From NCBI GenBank assembly GCA_001769535.1, contig MEOH01000022.1, forward strand, positions 62,001-126,000: a stretch of DNA of 64,000 bases, in the 5' to 3' direction. Positions 1 through 8,279 of this stretch are shown here, piece by piece. Under the pieces are notes generated by a model that ran no database searches, was not told the origin of the DNA, and saw only the letters and a list, made by a program, of their open reading frames with translations. The position numbers were made by a program, and so were the translations under genes. Positions within the stretch are counted from its first letter, which is position 1. Each line of letters begins with the position of its first letter. The stretch comes from Bacteroidetes bacterium GWF2_38_335 (GTDB lineage Bacteria > Bacteroidota > Bacteroidia > Bacteroidales > GWF2-38-335).

Positions 1-225
1 TTTTTGTGCTATTTCAAGCAGCCATCCTTCCGGTATCAGTCCGTCGAAAAAAGGAAACAGGTTTTTGTCCCGATAAGGAGTTTCATTTTTTGGTAAAGTC
101 AGACTTACAGGTGGTAATTCATTATTTGAAAGATATTCTTTATTATAAAAAAAGGTATATCCGTTTTCATCTTCAATCAATTCGCCAGCCGGAATCTGAT
201 GCATATATACTTCAGCTTTTCTCAT
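1..225 (-). CDS. HipA N-terminal-domain protein (HipA or split HipS-like), partial at window edge
   Basis: The reverse strand reads MRKAEVYMHQIPAG, then a GYTFFYNKEYL segment, PPVSLTLP, and LFPFFDGLIPEGWLLEIAQ before the window ends. This matches the N-terminal subdomain of HipA toxins, which are Ser/Thr kinases that in E. coli phosphorylate glutamyl-tRNA synthetase. The start overlaps the end of the upstream HTH gene by 14 bp, as is usual for hipBA pairs, so the two are probably translationally coupled. An alternative ATG lies two codons upstream (229-231). Only about 75 codons are visible. The gene could be a full HipA of about 400 residues, or the separate short HipS protein of tripartite HipBST systems, which matches the same subdomain; the kinase part is outside the window. 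Confidence 0.8.
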   Translation of the reverse strand, partial: MRKAEVYMHQIPAGELIEDENGYTFFYNKEYLSNNELPPVSLTLPKNETPYRDKNLFPFFDGLIPEGWLLEIAQK

Positions 226-445
226 CTGCATTTTGTTTTCTGTTTATTGACTGTGGCCCCAGTTCCATTCCGAATAACTGAAGTACCTGATTTACTTTAT
301 CCATTCTCATGGTTGTTTTTCCTTGTTCAATTTCACGTATAAAACGCAATCCTACTCCGGCTTTTAGTGCCAGTTCCTCCTGGGTTAGTTTCAATTGCTT
401 CCTTTTTAGTTTAAGGTAAAAAGATAATGCGCTTTTTTGTTTCAT
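212..445 (-). CDS. HipB-like XRE/Cro-family HTH antitoxin and repressor
   Basis: A 77-residue protein made almost entirely of one helix-turn-helix domain: LKLTQEELALKAGVGLRFIR is the HTH, followed by EIEQGKTTMRMDKVNQVLQL. This is the y4mF/HipB type of XRE regulator that binds its own promoter and neutralises the HipA-type toxin. The ATG at 445 is preferred; a TTG seven codons upstream (466) would run through operator 1. The toxin gene follows with a 14-bp overlap. Three TATACC-N6-GGTATA boxes lie immediately upstream, and a -7 box (TATATTTG, 471-464) touches the first, so autorepression is a reasonable inference. Family assignment is firm; target specificity is inferred from context. Confidence 0.88.
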   Translation of the reverse strand: MKQKSALSFYLKLKRKQLKLTQEELALKAGVGLRFIREIEQGKTTMRMDKVNQVLQLFGMELGPQSINRKQNADEKS

Positions 446-447
446 AT

Positions 448-546
448 TATACCTATTTGGGTACAAATATAATGAAAAATAATAAATATATACCTTTTAG
501 GGTGTAAAATTAATAAGCATATAATATTTATACCTATTAGGGTATA
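448..546. promoter_or_regulatory. Three HipB-type operators upstream of hipB
   Basis: Three inverted repeats are visible: TATACC-tatttg-GGTACA at 448-465, TATACC-ttttag-GGTGTA at 489-506, and TATACC-tattag-GGTATA at 529-546. The third is a perfect 6-bp inverted repeat with a 6-bp spacer; the other two differ from it by one base each in the right arm. Start-to-start spacing is 41 and 40 bp, about four helical turns, so dimers would bind the same face of the DNA. E. coli HipB also uses several dyad operators, of a different sequence. Confidence 0.72.
464..471 (-). promoter_or_regulatory. Bacteroidota -7 promoter element of the hipB operon
   Basis: On the reverse strand TATATTTG fits the TAnnTTTG -7 consensus of Bacteroidota sigma factors. 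It overlaps the edge of operator 1 and lies 18 bp before the ATG at 445, giving a short leader. No clear -33 TTTG is visible. Confidence 0.45.
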
Positions 547-617
547 AATATAATATTATTTGTTTTCAAAAAAAAATATAGATTTGTAAAAGTGTTTCAG
601 TTTTATTGGTTCTTTAT

Positions 618-1127
618 ATGAAAAACATCTTTTTTTTATTGTTAACATCCGTAATGTTTTTGTCAACCTGCAAAAAGGATGATTCTGATATTTCAAATTA
701 TTGCTTTGATGTTCCTGAAATTGGAGGGTATATTCAAAGGGATGCAAATGGTTCAACGATTGGAATTGTTGGAAAGCCGATTCATTATCCCGGTGAATAT
801 CCGGGAGCGTGGATGATGGTATGTCCAAATCCGCTTTTTAGTTATATGAACTCATTTGTGGTATATTGTTCAGACAATACTAATGAAAAGAAGTTATGGA
901 TAACACGGGCAAAATTTAAAAATCAGTTGTCTCCTACAGGTGTTACCTTGGGAATGAATACTGCTTGGTTGTCGGGTGGGAAAATATTTGAAAAGAAGTT
1001 TGTCGAAAGAGATATACATATTGATAAAAGCCTGTTCACAGAAGGTTATTACAGGGTTTACCTCGAAATTGACGGGCAGGTTTATTACGATAATTTAGTC
1101 ATTTCTAACGAAACAATTTATTATTAA
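618..1127 (+). CDS. Putative lipoprotein of unknown function
   Basis: A 169-residue protein with a lipoprotein signal: MKNIFFLLLTSVMFLSTCKK, with the lipobox Cys near residue 18. The ATG at 618 is chosen over an in-frame TTG at 606 because the signal peptide begins there. The mature part is rich in aromatic residues and Gly (PGEYPGAWMMVCPNPLF) and looks beta-structured, but I do not recognise a family. It is followed after 1 bp by a secreted beta-barrel-like gene and then by a second lipoprotein, so the three probably form one operon. It likely sits in the periplasm or outer membrane. Confidence 0.7.
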   Translation: MKNIFFLLLTSVMFLSTCKKDDSDISNYCFDVPEIGGYIQRDANGSTIGIVGKPIHYPGEYPGAWMMVCPNPLFSYMNSFVVYCSDNTNEKKLWITRAKFKNQLSPTGVTLGMNTAWLSGGKIFEKKFVERDIHIDKSLFTEGYYRVYLEIDGQVYYDNLVISNETIYY

Positions 1128-1128
1128 C

Positions 1129-1623
1129 ATGAAAGCAAAATTTTTTATTAATCTGGCCATTCTTGGGTTATTGTGTCTGACTGGTTTTTCACAGGATAAA
1201 ACCAAAATAGGGATTGCAGGAACTGTTCAGGACAATCAGTTTGGTGTGAATATCCCAATTTGGGTAGGAGAAAATGCGGTTCTTGCACCTGCCTTTGATT
1301 TTAAGTATGCAAAGACTCAGGGAACAGATATCGGTTTTGGCCTTGCTCTCCGCTTTTATTTTAAAACTGAAAAACTTTGTCCGTATTTTGGTTTAAAAGC
1401 CGGAGCATTGATATATAAAGTTCCTGAAAGCACCTCTTATACATTGGACCTTATTGGGGGCATAGCCTATGGGGCAGAATATTTTATTGATGATAACTTC
1501 AGCTTCGGAGTTGAATTACAGGGAAATATAGCCAAATCCGATGAGTTTTCACTCAGGTTTGGAAACCCCGATGGCATAAATTTCAATACGGCAACCATGG
1601 TAATGGCTACAATATATTTTTAA
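1129..1623 (+). CDS. Small outer-membrane beta-barrel-like protein
   Basis: A 164-residue protein with a cleavable signal peptide (about residues 1-21, ending LTGFSQ). The rest alternates short aromatic/aliphatic strands with Gly-rich turns (FGLALRFYF, YFGLKAGALIY, GGIAYGAEYFID, FSFGVELQGNIA) and ends in the aromatic residue Phe (TMVMATIYF), as in small OmpA/OmpX-like barrels. It starts 1 bp after the preceding lipoprotein gene. A specific family cannot be named. No peptidoglycan-binding domain is present. Confidence 0.68.
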   Translation: MKAKFFINLAILGLLCLTGFSQDKTKIGIAGTVQDNQFGVNIPIWVGENAVLAPAFDFKYAKTQGTDIGFGLALRFYFKTEKLCPYFGLKAGALIYKVPESTSYTLDLIGGIAYGAEYFIDDNFSFGVELQGNIAKSDEFSLRFGNPDGINFNTATMVMATIYF

Positions 1624-1636
1624 TCTACAAAGTATA

Positions 1637-2281
1637 ATGAAATTAAAAACATCCCAAATAACCTGCGTTTTATTTGCCTTGTTTATTTTCATTTTACATT
1701 CCTGCTCCATAACTAAACGGGTTTATCAACCGGGATACCATGTTGAATTGTCAACAAAGTTCATTGATAAACAAAAATCTCCTAACCCCACAAAAGCAGA
1801 AAATGAGACAAATTCCAACACAACAGGACTTTCCAATCAACATCAAAAGGAGTTAGGGTATGAAGAGGAGTATTTAACATCAGGAATGCAGGAAGTTCTA
1901 GAAACGCAATTAGAAAAAACTAATTCTGAAAATACTGAAACGGAGATAAAAATCAGCAAGGTTAAAATAAACAGGAAAGATATTTATAAACCATTATCCT
2001 GTGAAATTAATCCAAAGGATTCCATTGATAAGCGTGAATCTGATAATAGGTATTTTAGCGGACTGGCAATTGGTTCGTTTGTATTGGCATTAACTGGTCC
2101 GTTTATTGGGATAACCATTCCGTTTGCTATTGCCCTGGGCTTTATAGCATTAAGAAGAATAAAAAGAAATCCGGGAGTATACAGGGGAAAAGGATTTGCG
2201 ATTGCCGGAATTACTATAGCGTTTTTAACTATTCTTTTTTATGCCTTAATGCTGTTTATATTATTTACAATTTTTCTCTGA
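1637..2281 (+). CDS. Lipoprotein with C-terminal DUF4190-like membrane domain
   Basis: A 214-residue protein. The N-terminus is a lipoprotein-like signal (FALFIFILHSCSITKR, Cys near residue 23). A charged, low-complexity linker rich in Asn, Glu and Lys follows (about 30-135). The C-terminal 75 residues hold two or three membrane segments (SGLAIGSFVLALTGPFIGIT, GFAIAGITIAFLTILFYALM) with the GKGFAIAGI pattern typical of DUF4190 domains. Function is unknown. It follows the barrel gene by 13 bp and ends the small operon; a CTCCCAAGTC palindrome lies 37 bp downstream. Confidence 0.7.
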   Translation: MKLKTSQITCVLFALFIFILHSCSITKRVYQPGYHVELSTKFIDKQKSPNPTKAENETNSNTTGLSNQHQKELGYEEEYLTSGMQEVLETQLEKTNSENTETEIKISKVKINRKDIYKPLSCEINPKDSIDKRESDNRYFSGLAIGSFVLALTGPFIGITIPFAIALGFIALRRIKRNPGVYRGKGFAIAGITIAFLTILFYALMLFILFTIFL

Positions 2282-2317
2282 TCCTTGTATAATTAGCGAA
2301 TCCTTATCATACCCGCT

Positions 2318-2341
2318 CTCCCAAGTCTCCCGACTTGGGAG
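2318..2341. repeat. Intergenic palindrome, CTCCCAAGTC family (copy A)
   Basis: Arms CTCCCAAGTC (2318-2327) and GACTTGGGAG (2332-2341) are perfectly complementary around a TCCC loop. A degenerate second unit (AAGTCCCCCAAAATGGGAGT) follows at about 2354. The same palindrome recurs at 32333 and 34193. Confidence 0.8.
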
Positions 2342-2461
2342 TCATCTCTACTCAAGTCCCCCAAAATGGGAGTATTAACTACTGGATTTCATTCTAAGCC
2401 AAAATCCCTTACATTAATATTCATTTTTAACCTAAAATTTTCTTTTAACCCAAACCCATTG

Positions 2462-2469
2462 TACTTTTG
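2462..2469 (+). promoter_or_regulatory. -7 promoter element for the histidine kinase operon
   Basis: TACTTTTG fits TAnnTTTG and lies 20 bp before the ATG at 2490, a normal position for a short Bacteroidota leader. No convincing -33 element was seen. Confidence 0.42.
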
Positions 2470-2489
2470 TGGTAATATAAATAAATCAA

Positions 2490-4580
2490 ATGTTCAAAAA
2501 TATCCACATACCCCTAAAGCTAAAGTTATTTCTGCCCGTAGCTTTTATCATCATTGCCGTGGTGGCGTTGGCTACCATATTCTACATCTCAAGCTCCATT
2601 AAAACAATAAACCGCCAGATTGAAAACAGTCTGCTGTTGCAGGTCAACACCGTGGCCAAAATGTTTGAACGCGAACGCGATCTTAAACTTGAAAATGTAA
2701 AACAGGATATGGAAGTGGCTTTTGCCCTGTTCAGCAAACACAAGTATGCTTTTTCGGCAGAAAAGTTCGAAATGACCATCACAAACCAGGAAACAAAACA
2801 AAAAATTTCCTGTGCCATCCCTGATTTTTATCTGGATAACCGCCGCCTGCTCGATAATGATGATCTTGTTGACAGTTTGCAACAATTGCTAAGCGGTACG
2901 GTCACCATTTTTCAGAAAATCGATTCGGGTTTTGTGCGCATCTCAACCAATGTGCTCAATATCGACAGCTCCAGGGCAATCGGAACATTTATTCCGAATA
3001 ACTCACCAGTGGCAAAAACCATTCTTCAAAAAAAGGATTACTATGGCAGGGCTTTTGTTGTTAACGACTGGTATATAACCGCTTACAAACCATTTTATCT
3101 GGATGGCGAAATTGCCGGGATGCTCTATGTTGGCGACAGGGAAAAAAACCTTGACGAGTTGCGCAAAATCCTTCATGACATGAAAATTGGCGAGTCGGGA
3201 TATACTTATGTTTTTGAAAAGGATGGCAATGTCCTGATCCATCCCAAACTTGAAGGCCAGAATTGGAAAGACAGCGCGGTCTTTAAGGAAATCATCAGCA
3301 ATAAGGACGGAATTATACATTATGAATTTTACGGCGAGGAAAAAACGGCTGCCATTGCTTATTTTCCCGATTTTGAAATATATATCGCTGCTGCAGTAGT
3401 CACCGAAAATGAAACCCGGGGTTTTATAAAAAGAAACATCATAAAATCTGGTCTGATCGCCCTTGGAGCCATGATCCTGCTGATTGGTTTCCTATGGTAT
3501 CTCACTGCAGATAGACTATACAGATATCTTCGTCAGGCCGAAATTTCAAATAAACGCCTTTCAAACACACGAGAGGCGCTGCGGCAATCGGAAGATCGGT
3601 TTCAGAAACTTTTCGATTCAACGGGCGATGACATTTTTGTTACCGATACTCAGGAAAGAATTATCGAGGTGAACCAATCGGCCTGCATTAACCTGGGCTA
3701 TGAACGAAATGAATTGCTCCAGAGAAAAATGATCGACATCAAAACCTCAAAATTTGCCCCTTTGGTTCATCATAACCGAAAAAAAATATATGAGCTGGGA
3801 AAATATACTTTTGAGTCGGAGCATGTAACCAAAGACGGAAAAGTGATTCCCGTCGAAATAACCAGCCGGGTGGTCGATTATAAAAATGAAAAGCTTATTC
3901 TCAGTATTTCAAGGAATATTGGTGAAAGAAAGGAAATAGAACGCGAAATACTTTCGGCTGTCATCCGCGCCGAGGAGCGTGAGCGTGAGCGTTTTGCCCG
4001 TGATATGCACGATGGAATTGGTCCGTTGTTGTCAACCGTTAAACTCTACGTGAGCGAACTGAAAACCGAAAACATGGAGCAGGACGAGCGCAATGAACTG
4101 GTGAAAACCTCCAACGAAATTCTGGATGAAGCCATAATATCCACACGAAATATATCCAATAATCTGATGCCCAGAGTTATTCATCAATATGGGTTGGTAA
4201 AAGCACTTGAAGCATTTTGCGAAAAAGTCAGCAAAAAAAGCAGCATAAAAATTGATCTGGATGCCTCTGATTTGCCCGAAAGAATGGACCAAAACCTGGA
4301 GCTGATATTTTTCCGGATTACCAGCGAGCTCATCAACAACACCCTTAAACATGCCAAAGCACAAAACATCAGCATTATTTTCAGAAAAGCAGACAACAAA
4401 ATGTTCCTGCGTTTCACCGATGACGGCGTGGGTTTTGATGTAGAGCAGATCATGCATTCGGATAAAGCCGGTATGGGTTTAAAAAACATCATCTCGAGGG
4501 TGAAATCTATCGATGGAATTTATAACTTTGAAAGTGGCAAAGGAAACGGTTTTAAAATTGAAATTGAGATAACTTTATAA
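2490..4580 (+). CDS. Cache-PAS sensor histidine kinase (NarL/HisKA_3 family)
   Basis: A 696-residue inner-membrane sensor kinase. A first membrane segment (about 12-33) is followed by a periplasmic Cache_3-Cache_2-like sensor (about 37-310, with YITAYKPFYLDGEIAGMLYV and GESGYTYVFEKDGNVLIHP), a second membrane segment (about 320-338), and a PAS domain (about 368-485). The HisKA_3 dimerisation/phosphoacceptor helix contains RFARDMHDGIGPLLSTV; the His near residue 507 is the predicted autophosphorylation site. A HATPase_c domain follows (about 590-694; NNTLKHAKA, DDGVGFD, GMGLKNI). The response regulator gene starts 10 bp downstream, so the two form a cognate pair. Cache domains bind small ligands such as carboxylates or amino acids; the ligand here cannot be read from sequence. 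Confidence 0.93.
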   Translation: MFKNIHIPLKLKLFLPVAFIIIAVVALATIFYISSSIKTINRQIENSLLLQVNTVAKMFERERDLKLENVKQDMEVAFALFSKHKYAFSAEKFEMTITNQETKQKISCAIPDFYLDNRRLLDNDDLVDSLQQLLSGTVTIFQKIDSGFVRISTNVLNIDSSRAIGTFIPNNSPVAKTILQKKDYYGRAFVVNDWYITAYKPFYLDGEIAGMLYVGDREKNLDELRKILHDMKIGESGYTYVFEKDGNVLIHPKLEGQNWKDSAVFKEIISNKDGIIHYEFYGEEKTAAIAYFPDFEIYIAAAVVTENETRGFIKRNIIKSGLIALGAMILLIGFLWYLTADRLYRYLRQAEISNKRLSNTREALRQSEDRFQKLFDSTGDDIFVTDTQERIIEVNQSACINLGYERNELLQRKMIDIKTSKFAPLVHHNRKKIYELGKYTFESEHVTKDGKVIPVEITSRVVDYKNEKLILSISRNIGERKEIEREILSAVIRAEERERERFARDMHDGIGPLLSTVKLYVSELKTENMEQDERNELVKTSNEILDEAIISTRNISNNLMPRVIHQYGLVKALEAFCEKVSKKSSIKIDLDASDLPERMDQNLELIFFRITSELINNTLKHAKAQNISIIFRKADNKMFLRFTDDGVGFDVEQIMHSDKAGMGLKNIISRVKSIDGIYNFESGKGNGFKIEIEITL

Positions 4581-4590
4581 TTGCAGCATC

Positions 4591-5238
4591 ATGGATCAAC
4601 AAGTAAAAATTGCAATAGTCGACGATCATGAGATTTTCAGGAACGGACTTAAAATGGTGCTGGGGAAACTGAAATACACCAAAGTGATCGGGGAGTTTTC
4701 GAACGGACAGGAGTTTATTAAATTACTCAGTTCACAGGTTCCGGATATCGTTTTAATGGATATTGAAATGCCGGTAATCAACGGAATCGAAACCACTGAA
4801 AAGGCCATTGCCCTTTACCCGCAACTGAAAGTTATTGCCCTTACCATGTTCAATGAAGACCAGTATATCCAGAGCATGATTGATGCCGGAGTAAAGGGGT
4901 TTCTCATAAAAAACATCAACAAGGAAACCCTCGATAAGGCCATTCAAACAGTTTATAACGGAGGAAATTATTATTCAGAAGAGCTTTTCGATTATTTCAC
5001 CAAACAGGTGACCAAAGAAGATAAAAACAAAACCGAAGCAGTGGCACTTACGCGTCGCGAAAAAGAAATTCTGCAACTTATCGCCGAAGGTTTAAGCAAC
5101 AAGGAGATAGCCGATATCTTATTCCTCAGTGAACGTACCATTGTCGGACATAAAACCAATCTGCTTTCAAAAACAGGTTGCAAAAATACGCTTAGTTTGA
5201 TGTCGTATGCCATAAAGAATAAACTGGTGGTGGTGTAA
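4591..5238 (+). CDS. NarL/FixJ-family response regulator
   Basis: A 215-residue two-domain regulator. The receiver domain (about 5-122) carries the acidic pair in IVDDHEIFR, the phosphoacceptor Asp near residue 56 in DIVLMDIEMPVINGIE, and Lys in VKGFLIKN. The C-terminal LuxR-type HTH (about 150-213) has LTRREKEILQLIAEGLSNKE and LSERTIVGHKTNLLSKTG. It lies 10 bp after the kinase gene and ends at a strong bidirectional terminator. It should be phosphorylated by that kinase and act as a transcription factor; target genes are not evident nearby. Confidence 0.94.
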   Translation: MDQQVKIAIVDDHEIFRNGLKMVLGKLKYTKVIGEFSNGQEFIKLLSSQVPDIVLMDIEMPVINGIETTEKAIALYPQLKVIALTMFNEDQYIQSMIDAGVKGFLIKNINKETLDKAIQTVYNGGNYYSEELFDYFTKQVTKEDKNKTEAVALTRREKEILQLIAEGLSNKEIADILFLSERTIVGHKTNLLSKTGCKNTLSLMSYAIKNKLVVV

Positions 5239-5242
5239 TTGG

Positions 5243-5278
5243 AAAAAAAAAAGAGCAATTTTTGATTGCTCTTTTTTT
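5243..5278. terminator. Bidirectional terminator between response regulator and T9SS cargo
   Basis: The stem GAGCAAT (5253-5259) / ATTGCTC (5265-5271) is flanked by an A-tract on the left and a T-tract on the right, so it can terminate both the plus-strand response regulator (stop at 5238) and the minus-strand gene ending at 5297. Confidence 0.88.
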
Positions 5279-5296
5279 ATTTCTATTGTAGTAAGA

Positions 5297-8152
5297 CTAC
5301 TCCTGTTTAATAAATTTAACAGTTGCAACAACCTGATTGTTTTTCAAAACCTTCAATACGTAAGTTCCTTTTTCAAGTCCGCGTACATCAATTTTATTTC
5401 CTTTTTCCTGAAGCACCAGTTGTCCGGAAAGATTATAAACCTGATTGTCACAATCGGGATCGCTGTTGATATTCAGGTTATCAATAGTGGGATTTGGATA
5501 TACATTGACTTCAACAAACTGAATATCTTCCACAGAAACAAAATGGTCAATGATGGTGTTGATGGTGGTGTTGGTGACAATGGGCAGGTTATTGTCGAAA
5601 TAAATATATGCGGTATTTTCAATGACCTCTCCAATATTGGCATCGTTGGCCAAATTTATTTCATACGAAACAAACCCATGGCTGGCCGGCTCATTGGTTG
5701 CACTGTCAGGGAGATTAATATCTTCAAATGTAAAAATAACTTCACCGTATTCATTAAGGTCCCAAATGTATGGATGGCTGGCTGCGCCCGGAATGATGCT
5801 TGTAATCTCCAGATTTTGGGAAAGGGGATCAACAATTTGTACTAAAAAAGCAGTGTCGTTACCGGTGTTTTGGAAGTGTACCACATAATGAAGTAAACTG
5901 TCTTCAAGGTAGATATCTCCTGTTTCGCCGATACCGGCAGGGAAAACTTCCTTGAAATTCGGGTCGTAAGAACCATATATTAGCTGGGTTCGTGTACTGG
6001 TATTGTTCGAGATATTTAAATCAGTTCCTGAAAAACCAATGGTGGCTTCAGCATTTAGTTCACTGCCTATCAAAGTAGCATCATCAGGCAGATTAAAACC
6101 AATATAAACAGTTTGAAAACTATGAGGATCAAGTACGTCAAAAACGATACTCAGGGAATCAGAAAAGTAATCGGCAAAACTTGTACTGCTATAAACCAAT
6201 AATAAAACCGGGTCATATGCAAAACTTAAGGTGGCATTTACTACCGGGTAGGAGCCCGAGTTTTCTATGTAGAATGAGTATTGCAGATAGTTTCCAACTC
6301 TTGCAAACCCCGAACCCAAATAAACTTTTAAATCAGCAAAGCTCTTGTTCAAAATACCAAAATCAATGTTTTGGGCAGTGTCAAAGGCCATGGTAGAAAC
6401 ATCATAAAAATAGGAGCCCGTACAAACAATTGAATCATCAACGTGTGGTATCAACTCCACTGTATATTCTCCCTCGGGCACCATGATGTCATAAAAGCCG
6501 GTAACCCCAACCGAACCATAATATGGACCGGGAGTTACTTCAATAATCCTTCCATACCAAGCCATTTCTTCTGCGTCAAAAACACAGTTTAGATTTTCAT
6601 CACAAAAAATATTTCCTGTGATGTATGAGGGTTCATCAATCACATGAATAATGGTAGAATATTCGTACTCGCACCCCGATAATGAAGTAACATGATGCAC
6701 ATATTCAAAACTACCGGTTTCAAGAGGCAATGCTGTTGCTGTATTTTCTGTTTCAGATAAAATGTTCTCTCCAATCCAATCGGTTGAAGTATATTCAGGA
6801 TCAGTTGCGGGGTAAAACAGATACAATTCTGGGTCAAAGAAAACATTCCAGCAAAATATATGTCCATCATCAATAGCCCAATTGTCTGTTATGGTAAGAA
6901 TCCAGTCTCCATTGAGCAAACAACCAACAAGTGGGTTGAGCGGCTCGCTGGTTAAATAACTACCCGACGGAAGAGTCGAAACTGAGCCGGCCATATCGCC
7001 CATATCCATTGGATAATCTGCATACATAGCCGTTGTCCAGCAGTAATCCCAACCAACACCCGGGCCTGAACCTCCTGAGTCATCTATGGGAACTCCCATA
7101 TAGGTTCCCCCGCCATGTTGATCTTCAAGAATGACTGTTGCAGTCCCACCGGTATAAATATTTGCAGAGCAGGTAATTTCAATGGTTAAATCCCCGATAA
7201 ACGAATGTTCCATATTGGCACAGATTCCCCTTATTTGGTCGATGGATTCTAGTGTCTGCCCCGGTAAAAAGCAATCTGTGCTGATGGGATAGGTATAAAT
7301 TGCTCCAGACCCATCAGGAATTGGCATGGGGGTTTCACAATCCATTAATACAAGAGCATCTGTCGAACTGTAAGAAAAAAGATGAACAGTATCTCCCAAA
7401 ACATAGGTTGTGAAAGGAGAGGGAAAAATTACTTCGTCTTGATTGTCAAGATAATCAATCAAAAGTACGGTGTCGTTTTCAGCCGAACAAAAATACTGGT
7501 CGAAAATAGCGACTTGAATAATACCTTCAGTTACTGCGGAGGCATTAAAGGTAAATGTCTGCCCTGTACCAATGGAATCTCCATTATAGTACCAAACAAA
7601 AGTGGAAAGTTCATCGGATTGTGGATAAAGTGCCCCTGTATATTCACCTTGGGCATGTAATTCAATTTCTCCTGGCTCACAGCTGTTGATGGTGTAGGCA
7701 GTACCAGGAATCAATTCAGGAATGCCGGTGATGTTAACTCCGGGAGTGCTGCACAAAAATTGGCATCCCACGGTGCCCGATATTTCGGCCCATAAACTGA
7801 CACAATAGAATGATATGGTCAAACATCCTGATGAATTCTCAGGGCTGGCTGTAAATACTTCTCCGTCGTAAATAAAATCCGTGAGAATAGGAGAATAAAC
7901 ATCGGGGCCATCAAAAATTATCACCTGGGTGGTATCATAAAGCATTACATGGTCTATGGTGATAACCATCTGAGAGCAGTTCGGGTCATCAGCACAAAAA
8001 GTAAGGGTGTAAATTTCTCCCGGCACATAATCGCCAAGCTCAAAGGTTGCAGAAGACGTGAATAGGGTCTGTCCGTTATTTGTCACAAAATTGTATTGTG
8101 AAAAAACGGCACAGCTGATCAGCATCAGAATGATAAGTAAAGATTTTTTCAT
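5297..8152 (-). CDS. T9SS type A cargo: multidomain secreted protein with P-domain-like and DUF7619-like modules
   Basis: A 951-residue secreted protein. Signal peptide MKKSLLIILMLISCAVFSQ. A CUB-like domain (about 25-130; ends ISGTVGCQF) is followed by an Ig/PKD-like stretch, a proprotein-convertase P-like domain (about 285-450; SFIGDLTIEITC, LNGDWILTITDNWAIDDGH), a second Ig-like piece, an SdrB-like linker starting ITGNIFCDENLNCVFD, a conserved-repeat domain with LQYSFYIENSG, and a DUF7619-like domain (SYDPNFKEVFP, HYVVHFQNTGNDTA, YIYFDNNLPIVTN). The last 70 residues are a type A sorting domain (VYPNPTIDNLNI ... KGTYVLKVLKNNQ). No catalytic domain is visible, so an adhesive or structural surface role is inferred. 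It is followed by its own terminator and belongs to a minus-strand block of secreted proteins. Confidence 0.88.
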   Translation of the reverse strand: MKKSLLIILMLISCAVFSQYNFVTNNGQTLFTSSATFELGDYVPGEIYTLTFCADDPNCSQMVITIDHVMLYDTTQVIIFDGPDVYSPILTDFIYDGEVFTASPENSSGCLTISFYCVSLWAEISGTVGCQFLCSTPGVNITGIPELIPGTAYTINSCEPGEIELHAQGEYTGALYPQSDELSTFVWYYNGDSIGTGQTFTFNASAVTEGIIQVAIFDQYFCSAENDTVLLIDYLDNQDEVIFPSPFTTYVLGDTVHLFSYSSTDALVLMDCETPMPIPDGSGAIYTYPISTDCFLPGQTLESIDQIRGICANMEHSFIGDLTIEITCSANIYTGGTATVILEDQHGGGTYMGVPIDDSGGSGPGVGWDYCWTTAMYADYPMDMGDMAGSVSTLPSGSYLTSEPLNPLVGCLLNGDWILTITDNWAIDDGHIFCWNVFFDPELYLFYPATDPEYTSTDWIGENILSETENTATALPLETGSFEYVHHVTSLSGCEYEYSTIIHVIDEPSYITGNIFCDENLNCVFDAEEMAWYGRIIEVTPGPYYGSVGVTGFYDIMVPEGEYTVELIPHVDDSIVCTGSYFYDVSTMAFDTAQNIDFGILNKSFADLKVYLGSGFARVGNYLQYSFYIENSGSYPVVNATLSFAYDPVLLLVYSSTSFADYFSDSLSIVFDVLDPHSFQTVYIGFNLPDDATLIGSELNAEATIGFSGTDLNISNNTSTRTQLIYGSYDPNFKEVFPAGIGETGDIYLEDSLLHYVVHFQNTGNDTAFLVQIVDPLSQNLEITSIIPGAASHPYIWDLNEYGEVIFTFEDINLPDSATNEPASHGFVSYEINLANDANIGEVIENTAYIYFDNNLPIVTNTTINTIIDHFVSVEDIQFVEVNVYPNPTIDNLNINSDPDCDNQVYNLSGQLVLQEKGNKIDVRGLEKGTYVLKVLKNNQVVATVKFIKQE

Positions 8153-8227
8153 AGCAATGGTTTATTACAAGACAGAAAAAAGCAGTTAAAGGTTGCCTTA
8201 AGAATTATTATTTTGATAAATTTTTTT

Positions 8228-8258
8228 AAAAAAAAAAGGCAGGAAACCCCTGCCCTTC
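8228..8258 (-). terminator. Terminator of the 1524-residue cargo gene
   Basis: The stem GGCAGG (8238-8243) / CCTGCC (8249-8254) lies 25 bp past the stop codon, and on the reverse strand it is followed by a long T-tract. Confidence 0.8.
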
Positions 8259-8279
8259 AAAAAAAACCTCAGTTTTTTA

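Noticed and set aside
6-281. 91-codon open frame on the plus strand at the left edge
   Set aside because: It is antisense to the HTH and HipA-like genes, whose protein features are clear.
556-828. 90-codon minus-strand frame opposite the first lipoprotein gene
   Set aside because: Low-complexity, no family features, and it overlaps a gene with a good signal peptide.
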